The position numbers and the translations under genes were made by a program. Source: Bifidobacterium tibiigranuli (lineage in GTDB: Bacteria > Actinomycetota > Actinomycetes > Actinomycetales > Bifidobacteriaceae). From it: a stretch of DNA of 64,000 nucleotides. The stretch covers positions 62,001-126,000 of the forward strand of contig NZ_QLZA01000003.1 of the NCBI RefSeq assembly GCF_009371885.1. The letters are read 5' to 3'. The notes under the pieces were generated by a model, which worked only from the letters and a program-made list of their open reading frames with translations, had not been told where the DNA came from and did no database searches. Shown here piece by piece: positions 30,612 to 38,306 of the stretch. Within the stretch, counting starts at the first letter, position 1, and every line of letters begins with the position of its first letter.

Positions 30612-31238
30612 ATGGACAACGCGCTGAACGACTTCGAATACGAGCGGCGCTTCTTCTGCCGCGAAATGCCGCCCGAGCTGGACGACGGCGACGCGCCAGC
30701 GCTGATTGTGCAAAGCTATTACGTGCATGCCGACAACTATGCGCTGCGCGTGCGGCTGGTCAGCCATGCGGTTCGCGTCGACCTGAACGCGGACACCAAT
30801 CCGCTCGACCTGCTGGATGCCTACCGCGACAAGTTCACCGAGGCCTATGTCACGGTCAAGGGGCCGTCGGTGGGCGGTACGCGCTACGAGGCGGAGCGCG
30901 AGATCGACGCGCATATCGCCGCCGAACTGATCAGTCGCGGAGGCGAGCCGATTATCAAGAACCGCTTCTCCGCATGGATTGGCGAGGACGGATGGAGCAT
31001 CGACGTGTTCGGCGGTGACAATGCGCCGCTTATCGTGGCGGAAGCGGAACGCAGCGGCCCGGTCACCAATCTCGTCATCCCGAATTTCTGCGTCACGGAA
31101 ATCACCGATCAGCCGCGATTCTCCAACGATGGACTCGCTGCCCACCCCTTCGGCACATGGCGCGCCGAATTCGAGCAGGAGCTCGCAACGCAGGGCCCGC
31201 ACTTCGAGCAGTTCTTCGGCAGGAATCGCATGCAGTGA
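30612..31238 (+). CDS. CYTH domain protein (triphosphate tunnel metalloenzyme-like)
   Basis: About 208 residues with the CYTH strand order: FEYERRFF at the start, VKGPSVGGTRYEAEREI, IKNRFSAW, WSIDVFGG, LIVAEAER and EITDQPRFSNDGLA near the end. These tunnel proteins usually hydrolyse inorganic triphosphate or act on other triphosphates. The canonical N-terminal ExExK reads EYERR, so the Lys is an Arg. I chose ATG 30612 because GGGA lies 6 nt upstream; a GTG at 30594 and ATG at 30600 are in frame. No operon partner is seen. Confidence 0.75.
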   Translation: MDNALNDFEYERRFFCREMPPELDDGDAPALIVQSYYVHADNYALRVRLVSHAVRVDLNADTNPLDLLDAYRDKFTEAYVTVKGPSVGGTRYEAEREIDAHIAAELISRGGEPIIKNRFSAWIGEDGWSIDVFGGDNAPLIVAEAERSGPVTNLVIPNFCVTEITDQPRFSNDGLAAHPFGTWRAEFEQELATQGPHFEQFFGRNRMQ

Positions 31239-31315
31239 CATCGCATACATTGCGTAGTGCCTACGACCCTACGACGGCGCTGCTGCTAATCAGGGCAAAC
31301 AAGCTCTGCGCAACC

Positions 31316-31423
31316 GTCACAACTCCCGCATTAACTCGACCTTTATGCGGGGGTTGTGACATATGACAGCGGTTATACGACGCAAATCCCGCACAAGGGT
31401 CAGGTTAGTGCGGGAAACGTGAC
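31316..31423. repeat. Palindromic repeat array I (four alternating copies)
   Basis: Copies are GTCACAACTCCCGCATTAA (+, 31316), GTCACAACCCCCGCATAA (-, 31343-31360), GACGCAAATCCCGCACAA (+, about 31379) and GTCACGTTTCCCGCACTAA (-, 31405-31423). The + - + - order forms two hairpins. The two halves differ from each other, but each pair stays largely complementary. Confidence 0.8.
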
Positions 31424-31506
31424 ATTTGAGAATAGGCGATGGGCGCAGCACCCAAAAAGATAATGCAGCACAGCCTGGCTCATAACGCCCATCATCGCCC
31501 ATGAGC

Positions 31507-31640
31507 GTCGCCTTATGACCGCTAACTCGTGTCTAGCGTACAAAAGGCAACGCACAAGGCCCGATTACCGTTGCATGTTGACCGCTAGGGTCGCGATAGC
31601 GGTCATACGGCTACGCGGAACAGGTCATACGGTTACGCGC
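31507..31640. repeat. Palindromic repeat array J, related to palindrome C and array B
   Basis: Five copies of a GACCGCTA-type unit are visible. Forward copies include CCTTATGACCGCTAACT at about 31510 and GTTGCATGTTGACCGCTAGG at about 31570. Reverse copies lie at about 31533-31552, 31593-31617 and 31619-31640. TCGCCTTATGACCGCTAACT is identical to the arm of palindrome C near 19029. Confidence 0.75.
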
Positions 31641-31679
31641 AACCGCCTCAACACCTACCAGCATCAACGCATCAACGCA

Positions 31680-32660
31680 TCAGTACATCAGGGTCGCAAG
31701 GCGGCGACGTGCGCGCGAAAGGCGTGGATCGGCGGACTCGGGGATCGCGAAGTACTCGAGCAGGCGCTGGCGCACCGGTTCGATCTGGTCGCGATGCCCG
31801 GACGCAAGGTAATCCAGCAGCCGCCCGAAGGCATCGTCGATCTGCCCGCCGATCATATCGATATCGGCCACGGCAAGCTGCGCGTCAACGTCGTCTGGGG
31901 CCGCAGCGGCCTGCGCGCGCACCTGCCGCACATTGCTCTTCGCCGAACGGGCCAGCAGCAGCGCCTTCGAACGCTCGCGCGCGGCCAGCTCGTCATGAGG
32001 GTCCGCTTCCACCAGCTTCGCATAGGCGGCGGCAGCGCCTTCGTAGTCGCCATTCTGCGCAAGCAGATGTGCTTGCGCATGCTCGGGCGGAATCTGCGGC
32101 ACCTGAGATTCAGCCTCGGATGCCTCGCCCGCCGCATCCCCATCATCGGGAATATCGGCGTACGGCGCAGTGCCCGTCACGCCGGACTGCTGGGCCAGCT
32201 GCACCAGCTGCGGAATGACCTCGTCGCACACCTGCCGAAGCTCGTCGCCCTGCGGCAAGCCTTGCAGAATCGGCATAGGACGGCCCGAAACCAAGCCGAA
32301 CAGCGCGGGAGCCCCCTGCACCTGCAGCGCCTGGGCAATCGAAGGATTCGATGCGACGTCGATGCGGGAGAGCTGAATCTGCCCATTCATCGCGTTCACG
32401 GTCTCGCCCAGCGTCCGCGCCAGCTCGAACATCCGGCTGTCGGTGGGCGTCCACAGCAGCAGCACGATGGGGAAGGTCGAGGAGGTCTGCACCATCGCCT
32501 GGAAGGTATTCTCGCTCGTATCGACGACGTAGCCGCCCGCCTTGGGCGCGCCCCCGGCCTGCCCCGGCTCGGCCTCGGCCTCGGCCTGATGCTTCAACGA
32601 TTCAAGGTCGACCGCCCCCGCGAGCGACATCCCCGGATTGTACTGCTGTTGACCCGCCAT
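31680..32660 (-). CDS. CnoX/YbbN-like thioredoxin-fold protein with TPR repeats
   Basis: The N-terminal thioredoxin-like domain (about residues 45-150) lacks the redox CxxC; the position reads LLWTPTDSRM. The C-terminal half, after an acidic linker, carries TPR-like helices (AQAHLLAQNGDYEGAAAAYAKLVEADPHDELAARERSK). The family, called co-chaperone YbbN/CnoX, protects and holds client proteins. Without the cysteines a pure holdase role is more likely than a redox one. GGAGG precedes two consecutive ATGs, and the second (32660) is better spaced. It is convergent with the CYTH gene. Confidence 0.85.
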   Translation of the reverse strand: MAGQQQYNPGMSLAGAVDLESLKHQAEAEAEPGQAGGAPKAGGYVVDTSENTFQAMVQTSSTFPIVLLLWTPTDSRMFELARTLGETVNAMNGQIQLSRIDVASNPSIAQALQVQGAPALFGLVSGRPMPILQGLPQGDELRQVCDEVIPQLVQLAQQSGVTGTAPYADIPDDGDAAGEASEAESQVPQIPPEHAQAHLLAQNGDYEGAAAAYAKLVEADPHDELAARERSKALLLARSAKSNVRQVRAQAAAAPDDVDAQLAVADIDMIGGQIDDAFGRLLDYLASGHRDQIEPVRQRLLEYFAIPESADPRLSRARRRLATLMY

Positions 32661-32846
32661 CATGCCTCCAAAGTGTAGCGAATAGGAGCAAACTCAACTC
32701 CACACCAATCTAGCGTGCGCCTGCGCCAGCCGCCGGCGCTTGCGTCTGACAGCGCAACCCATGCGCAGGGACCCACGCCGCGTGCCATTGCACGCCACGC
32801 ACCGCAGTGCGCCAGCCCACGCGCGCACGCCATTGCACACCAAAAT

Positions 32847-33848
32847 CTACAGCGCCTCGACCTTAATCGGCTGGCGTTCGGCTCCGACCGCGGTGATCTT
32901 CTGATTCGCCTTGGCCGGCGGCACATAGAGCGCAACCACATTCACATACGTCACCTTGAGCGTGCTGGTGGGCTTCGCAGCGCCGAACAGCGCCTTCTCA
33001 TCGTCATTCGCCGGCAGGGACTCGCGGCCCTGGCCGGTCTGGCGGGTCCATTCGGAGTCGATGCGCGCGACCACCAGATCGCCGCCGTCGCTGGATCGCA
33101 TGACGCTGATCTGGTCGGGCGCCGCGTTGAAGATCTGCTGCTGCGTGCCATTGTTGCGCTGCATGCCCTCCTGCACGGTCTGGGTCAGCTGCGTCAAGGA
33201 CTGCCGGAAGTAATCGTCGGCGAAGTCGCCGGCGTATCTGCTTCCCGAACCGTTCTGCAGCAGGTCGGCATAGCGGTTGACGGCATCCTGCGGCTTGGCG
33301 AGCAATCCCGGGTCATCAGCCTGGCCGAGCTGCGCGCCGATATCGGGCACCGCGAACTTCGGCAGCTTGGCCCCTTGGAACAGCCTGGCCATGCCCCACA
33401 GCTGGTAGTTGCTCCGGGCGCTGTCCTGCCTGAGCACCAGCAGACGCTTGGATTGCTGATCCTGCGTCGTGGTCGTGATCGTATATACCTCACGCGGCCA
33501 GCCTGAATCGGTCGGGATGACCGTCTGGGTCATGTCCTTGGGAATCGTGGCGAACTTATCAAGCCCGCCAGTGGCCTTGGCGACCGTAAGCTGGCTGGTG
33601 CGCACGTCAAGCTCAGGACCCGAAAGCCGCTGGGGCAGAAGGTCGACGTTCTTCGCCGCATCCGCGTCATCAATCACCTTGAGAGTCGCAAGCCGTATCT
33701 TCTTCTCCTGCGCCGTGCTCATATCCGGAGTCGCGCTCGAGCTTGCGGACGGCTGCACCACCGGCACCTGCCCCTCGCACGCGGCAAGGCTCGTAAGCAT
33801 TCCCACGGAGAGCACCACGGCAATCAGTTTCATGGAACGCGCCTTCAT
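32847..33848 (-). CDS. Lipoprotein of unknown function
   Basis: The signal peptide MKARSMKLIAVVLSVGMLTS runs into the lipobox LAAC (Cys24), followed by a Ser-rich spacer. The remaining ~290 residues form a soluble extracytoplasmic domain with no motif I recognise. The start overlaps the stop of the upstream membrane protein gene by 4 nt (33845-33848), so the two are coupled and probably act together at the cell surface. The pairing, rather than the sequence, is the main clue to function. Confidence 0.75.
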   Translation of the reverse strand: MKARSMKLIAVVLSVGMLTSLAACEGQVPVVQPSASSSATPDMSTAQEKKIRLATLKVIDDADAAKNVDLLPQRLSGPELDVRTSQLTVAKATGGLDKFATIPKDMTQTVIPTDSGWPREVYTITTTTQDQQSKRLLVLRQDSARSNYQLWGMARLFQGAKLPKFAVPDIGAQLGQADDPGLLAKPQDAVNRYADLLQNGSGSRYAGDFADDYFRQSLTQLTQTVQEGMQRNNGTQQQIFNAAPDQISVMRSSDGGDLVVARIDSEWTRQTGQGRESLPANDDEKALFGAAKPTSTLKVTYVNVVALYVPPAKANQKITAVGAERQPIKVEAL

Positions 33849-35197
33849 GACCGCTCTCCTTCCTTGTCGTTCTCGCCATCTTCGCCATCTTCGGCGTCTT
33901 TGCCCGATGCGCCTGACTCATGCGATTCATGCGCATGCGTATTGTCAGCATCATCGGCATCGCCGGTATCGTCAGCAGCTGGTTGCACCGGCGTGTCTCC
34001 CGGCTGCTCCACAGCGTCTCCTACCTGTTCGGCGACAGCCTCAACATCCTCATCGCCGGAATCCAACTCGATCGAGGTGGCGTCGTCGTTGCCGGCCGCG
34101 CCCTGGGGCTGGTCGGGCGCTGCGATCTCCTGCGACAGCCGCGCGAAGTACTCCTGCAGCTCGTCCGGGGTGATGACGGAAGTCGCCTCGCCGGAATCCG
34201 CGAAGCCTTCGCCGCCGGCTGAAACGGACGCCTCGGATGCCGCACCCTGCTGATCGGCAACCATATTGCGCGAGGTCGGGTCGATAATCGCCGGCCCCTG
34301 CTTCGCCGACTGCGCCGCGCTCTGATCCTGAGCCTTGGTACCCTCCTGGGAGCCCGCCCCGTGGGCAGCGTGCCGACGGCGTTGCCCGCCGCCGGACTTG
34401 GGCTTGATGCGCACTGCAGTAGTCAGCCCGCGCAGGCTGCCGGTCAGTGCCTCGCCGATGGCGACCTCTTCGCTGGAGCGCACCGGCTCGCTGGATATCA
34501 TGCGCTTGCGTCGCTTGCGCGCCGGCATCGCGAAGACCGAGGCCGACAGCACCATCATCACCACCAGCAGCCCGCCCACGAAGTACAGCGGCGTCGCGAA
34601 ATCAGGAAGCGTCTGCCGGGTCCATTGCATGGAGACCGTGGCCTGAGAGGAATCCTCGCCCAAGTCGACCAGTGCTATCGAGTTGGCGTCCTTTTGCCCG
34701 ATGTCCAGCGTGACGCTCGCATTGCCGCAGTGCGCGGCGCTCCACATGTCGGAATCCTGGAAGGCGACCTCATTGCCGCCGGAGCTTGGCGTGCCCTGCA
34801 CCTTAGCCTGCTGCGTGGCCAGCGTCGTCCAATCGTTCAGCCCGCTGATGCGCGTGTAGGCGTTGCCCGCGACCCATCCCGCCACGTCCTTGGCGCTCCC
34901 CAGCGCCGCGCAGACGGTTGCGTCGGCGTTCTTGGCGTCGACCTTCAGCCGCGCCTGCGAGTCCACCAGCTGCAGCACGCCGGGGTCGGTCACGAGGTAT
35001 CGCGTATTGGAAACCGTCGCCTTGGCCGTGATCTGAGAGCTGGGCTTCCAGATCGTGGCGTTCAAATACCCCAGCACGATGCTTGCCACGGCAAGCAGTC
35101 CGAGTATGGGCGCGACGACTCCGCGCATGATTATGGCGTGTTTTGAGGGCCGTTTCACGCCCGACGGCTCTTCGCGCTTATTCTGTGCAGATGTCAT
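33845..35197 (-). CDS. Membrane protein paired with the lipoprotein
   Basis: 450 residues: a short cytoplasmic N-terminus, a transmembrane helix at about 24-45, an extracytoplasmic domain of ~155 residues with two cysteines (CAALGS and HCGNAS) that could form a disulfide, and a second helix at about 205-225. A long cytoplasmic tail follows, basic (RKRRKRM) and then strongly acidic and probably disordered. The layout suggests a structural or sensory protein linking the cell surface and the cytoplasm. I do not recognise the family. It is divergent from the FKBP gene and is the first gene of the pair. Confidence 0.7.
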   Translation of the reverse strand: MTSAQNKREEPSGVKRPSKHAIIMRGVVAPILGLLAVASIVLGYLNATIWKPSSQITAKATVSNTRYLVTDPGVLQLVDSQARLKVDAKNADATVCAALGSAKDVAGWVAGNAYTRISGLNDWTTLATQQAKVQGTPSSGGNEVAFQDSDMWSAAHCGNASVTLDIGQKDANSIALVDLGEDSSQATVSMQWTRQTLPDFATPLYFVGGLLVVMMVLSASVFAMPARKRRKRMISSEPVRSSEEVAIGEALTGSLRGLTTAVRIKPKSGGGQRRRHAAHGAGSQEGTKAQDQSAAQSAKQGPAIIDPTSRNMVADQQGAASEASVSAGGEGFADSGEATSVITPDELQEYFARLSQEIAAPDQPQGAAGNDDATSIELDSGDEDVEAVAEQVGDAVEQPGDTPVQPAADDTGDADDADNTHAHESHESGASGKDAEDGEDGENDKEGERS

Positions 35198-35276
35198 AAC
35201 AGTACTATTCTACAGGCCCCGGCATAATAGCGCGCGAAAGCTGAGAAATCAGGGTTGGACGGTAGTGTGGTGTGCC

Positions 35277-36245
35277 ATGCGTATTATTATGAACCGTTCC
35301 CTGCTCTCCCGGGCCGCCGTAGTTGTGTGCTCGCTGGGATTGTGCGTCTCGCTCGCCGCCTGCGGCGGATCGAGCGCATCGCAGAAGTCCTCGTCCAGCG
35401 CCGCGTCGTCGTCTTCGGCACCGACCGGCATGAAGCCGCTGACCGGCGTCACCGCGAGCGGCGAGCTGGGCAAGGAGCCCAAGGTCTCCTTCCAGACACC
35501 GATGACCGTGGAGAACAACACCTATGCCGTGCTGCAGAAGGGCAACGGAGCCACCGTCGAAGACGGCGATCACGTCTGCTCGCAGGGCATCGCGCTCAGT
35601 GCCAAGGACGGCTCGCAAATGGCCAATTCCTGGACCAAGAACACACCGGACTGCTCCATGAGCATCAACAAAAGCAGCATGAGCGCCGGGTACTACCAGC
35701 TCTTCAAAGGGCAGAAGATCGACGCCACCATCGCCTTCGGCGTCAACGATCAGAGCAGCGGCAGCTCCTATATCATGGCGCTGACGCTCATTTCCAAGTC
35801 AAAGCCGCTTGCGCGCGCGCAGGGCACGCCGGCGAAGAACATTCCCGCCGATCTGCCGAAGGTGACGCTGGATGCCAAGGGCAGGCCCTCGCTCAACCTT
35901 AACGGCTACAAGCCGGGCAATGCGCTGGTCGCGCAGCCGCTGATCGTCGGCAAGGGGCGCGTCGTCAAGTCGACCGACACCGTCACCGCGCATTACACCG
36001 GCTGGACGCTGGATGCCTCCGGCAAGCTCACCCAGTTCGATTCCTCCTGGGATCGCGGCGAGCCGTCCGATTTCTCGCTCGATCAGGTCGTCACCGGCTG
36101 GAAGAACGGACTGGCCGGGCAAACCGTCGGCTCGCAGGTGCTGCTGGTCGTGCCGCCGAGCGAAGGCTACGGGGATACGGCGAAGAGCAAGATTCCGGCG
36201 AATTCGACCCTGTACTTCGTCGTCGACATCCTCTACGCGGGCTGA
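35277..36245 (+). CDS. FKBP-type peptidyl-prolyl isomerase lipoprotein
   Basis: Extracytoplasmic folding catalyst. The lipobox SLAAC (Cys29) ends the signal peptide, and a Ser-rich spacer follows. The C-terminal ~110 residues are a typical FKBP domain: DTVTAHYTGWTLDASGK, FDSSWDRGEPSDFSL, VVTGWKNGLAGQTVGSQVLLVVPPSEGYG and IPANSTLYFVVDIL. The middle region (about 75-185) looks like a second, degenerate FKBP-like domain. The frame is open far upstream, but the signal peptide fixes the start at ATG 35277 or 35289. The gene is convergent with nucS across 19 bp. Confidence 0.92.
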   Translation: MRIIMNRSLLSRAAVVVCSLGLCVSLAACGGSSASQKSSSSAASSSSAPTGMKPLTGVTASGELGKEPKVSFQTPMTVENNTYAVLQKGNGATVEDGDHVCSQGIALSAKDGSQMANSWTKNTPDCSMSINKSSMSAGYYQLFKGQKIDATIAFGVNDQSSGSSYIMALTLISKSKPLARAQGTPAKNIPADLPKVTLDAKGRPSLNLNGYKPGNALVAQPLIVGKGRVVKSTDTVTAHYTGWTLDASGKLTQFDSSWDRGEPSDFSLDQVVTGWKNGLAGQTVGSQVLLVVPPSEGYGDTAKSKIPANSTLYFVVDILYAG

Positions 36246-36264
36246 GCGAGGCTGACGCGCAGCC

Positions 36265-36969
36265 TCAGAACAGGCGCAGGCTGCCGTCTTGTGAGCCCTT
36301 CATCTCGTCATAATCCAGAATCAGGCAGGCGAAGCCGCGGTCCTCGGCCAGCGTGCGCGCCTGCGGAGTGATGGTCTGCGCGGCGAAGATGCCGTGCACC
36401 GGGGCCAGCAGCGGGTCGCGGTTGAGCAGCTTGCAGTAGCGCGTCAGCTGCTCGACGCCGTCGATGCCGCCATGCCGCTTGATCTCGATGGCGACATGAT
36501 CGCCGTTCGCATCCACCGCCATGATATCCACCGGGCCGATAGCCGTCGGGTATTCGCGCCTCACCAGCTTCGCGCCTTCGCCGATGCGCTCGATCTGCTC
36601 GGCCAGGTAGCGCTGCAAATGGTCCTCGACACCGTCCTTGACCAGCCCCGGGTCCGTGCCCAGCTCATAGGCCTCGTCGGAGTAAATATGCTGCAGGTTG
36701 ATCTCCAGAATGTCGCTCGACTTGTCGGCGCATACGCGCAGCACCCGCTCGGGAATGTCAGTGTCAACATCGTCATCGGCGCCGGAAGGCTCGATCTCCT
36801 TGATGCTGCACGGGGCCGCCATCCAGTTGAGCGGCTTGTAGGAGCCGATCTCCGAGAAAATCAGCACGCTGTTGTCCGCCTTGATGAGCAGGACGCGCCT
36901 GGCCAGCGGCAGCGAGGCATTCAAACGACCGGAGTATTCGGCCTGGCAGTCAGCAACTATGATTCGCAC
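36265..36969 (-). CDS. nucS: Endonuclease NucS (mismatch-specific EndoMS)
   Basis: NucS cuts both strands at mismatches and provides mismatch repair in actinobacteria that lack MutS/MutL. The nuclease domain shows GPVDIMA (Asp148) and the EIK motif (Glu162, Lys164) of the RecB-like fold. The final residues LRLF match the sliding-clamp-binding tail of this family. The 234-residue length is typical. In many actinobacteria nucS follows atpC directly; here it stays near the ATP synthase operon on the same strand, but a plus-strand ABC transporter pair of about 4 kb lies between them. Confidence 0.95.
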   Translation of the reverse strand: MRIIVADCQAEYSGRLNASLPLARRVLLIKADNSVLIFSEIGSYKPLNWMAAPCSIKEIEPSGADDDVDTDIPERVLRVCADKSSDILEINLQHIYSDEAYELGTDPGLVKDGVEDHLQRYLAEQIERIGEGAKLVRREYPTAIGPVDIMAVDANGDHVAIEIKRHGGIDGVEQLTRYCKLLNRDPLLAPVHGIFAAQTITPQARTLAEDRGFACLILDYDEMKGSQDGSLRLF

Positions 36970-37361
36970 GGTACCTCACTCTAGCAAGCCCGCTGGGCGT
37001 CGATGTGCGAACGGCCTGCGCGTACCCGCGCCGCCCTGCGCAATCGCGAAGCGCCTGAGTACCTCAGCAGGCACAATTTTTTTCAAAGGCAACGTTCACA
37101 GGCAACGTTCACAGGCAATTTGCAGCTCCGCTCCGCTAGACTGAGGGTGAGCCATCACAACACGACGGCACCCACGCAAGACATCTCACAATAACGGCAC
37201 CACTTCGTCACCGCATTGCAGATTGCAGAGGGCAACATTGCTGCAGCGCTGTAACACTGCAGTACCGTAATGCTTAGCGATGCAAGGCTTGAACGCTGTC
37301 ATACTGCACAGCTGCAACGCAAGAGCTCACACAGGACAGTCGCACAGCACCTCTCACGAGA
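36970..37361. other. Intergenic region upstream of the ABC exporter
   Basis: The 392 bp between divergent nucS and the ABC ATPase hold two exact tandem copies of GGCAACGTTCACA (37088-37113) plus a partial third, and several CTGCA-rich words. No gene or clear promoter can be named. Confidence 0.5.
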
Positions 37362-38306
37362 ATGGAAATCATGGCACGGCACTCGGCGCACACACCAACC
37401 AGCACGGACACGTCACTCACTGCGAGCTCTGCGAGCACTGCACGCGAGGCGGGCGGCGCGGCCATATCCGACAGCACCAAACGCATCAACGCGACCGGTA
37501 CGCACAACTCAGTCAGTCACAACGATGACGGCGTTGTGGCCTACGCCGCCAATCTGAGCAAGACCTACGGGACCAAGGATGCCGTCGTCACCGCGCTCGA
37601 CCATGTGAATGTGGAATTCGGGCGCGGCCAGATGACTGCGATCATGGGCCCTTCGGGATCCGGCAAATCAACGCTGATGCATTGCATGGCGGGCTTGGAC
37701 ACGCCCACATCCGGACAGGTCTTCGTGGAAGGGCTGGAGGTCTCAGCCATGAACCAGCGCCAGCTCACCGATCTGCGCCGCAAGGAGATCGGCTTCATCT
37801 TCCAGTCGTTCAATCTGGTGCCGACGCTCACCGCCGAGGAAAACATCCTCCTCCCGCTGCAGATATCACGCAAGCCCATCGACCGCGCCTGGTTCGACCA
37901 GATCGTGCGCGTTGTCGGGCTGAAGCAGCGTCTGGGGCACCGGCCCAGCCAGCTCTCCGGTGGCCAGCAGCAGCGCGTGGCGTGCGCCCGCGCCATGATG
38001 GCCCGGCCCTCCGTCATCTTCGCCGACGAGCCCACCGGCAACCTCGACTCGCGCTCAAGCCGCGAGGTGCTGAGCTTCCTGCAGGATTCCGTGCGCGAGT
38101 ACGGCCAGAGCATCGTGATGGTGACCCACGACCCGCGCGCCGCCTCCTACGCGAACCGCGTGCTCGTGCTCGCCGACGGCCAGATCACCCAGGATATGCA
38201 CGAGCCCTCCTACGAGCAGATTCTTCAAGTATTCGCTTCTGAAGGCGACGACGAACAACCCACCCAGCCCACTACCTCCACCAATCCCAGCGAGGCCTCC
38301 CTATGA
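37362..38306 (+). CDS. ABC transporter ATPase (MacB/LolD type)
   Basis: Walker [13 protein letters not shown], signature [16 protein letters not shown], Walker [15 protein letters not shown] and the switch His in VTHDPRAA are present. A ~60-residue Ser/Thr-rich N-terminal extension precedes the domain and is unusual. The stop overlaps the start of the FtsX-type permease by 4 nt. Together they form an exporter or mechanotransmission system of the MacB class. ATG 37371 is an alternative start. Confidence 0.9.
   Translation: MEIMARHSAHTPTSTDTSLTASSASTAREAGGAAISDSTKRINATGTHNSVSHNDDGVVAYAANLSKTYGTKDAVVTALDHVNVEFGRGQMTAIMGPSGSGKSTLMHCMAGLDTPTSGQVFVEGLEVSAMNQRQLTDLRRKEIGFIFQSFNLVPTLTAEENILLPLQISRKPIDRAWFDQIVRVVGLKQRLGHRPSQLSGGQQQRVACARAMMARPSVIFADEPTGNLDSRSSREVLSFLQDSVREYGQSIVMVTHDPRAASYANRVLVLADGQITQDMHEPSYEQILQVFASEGDDEQPTQPTTSTNPSEASL

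Larger units (their letters stand above)
31239..31679. other. Intergenic region filled with palindromic arrays
   Basis: The 441 bp between the convergent CYTH and CnoX-like genes hold array I (31316-31423), a hairpin formed by GATGGGCG near 31438 and CGCCCATC near 31486, and array J (31507-31640). No gene is supported. Confidence 0.7.
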
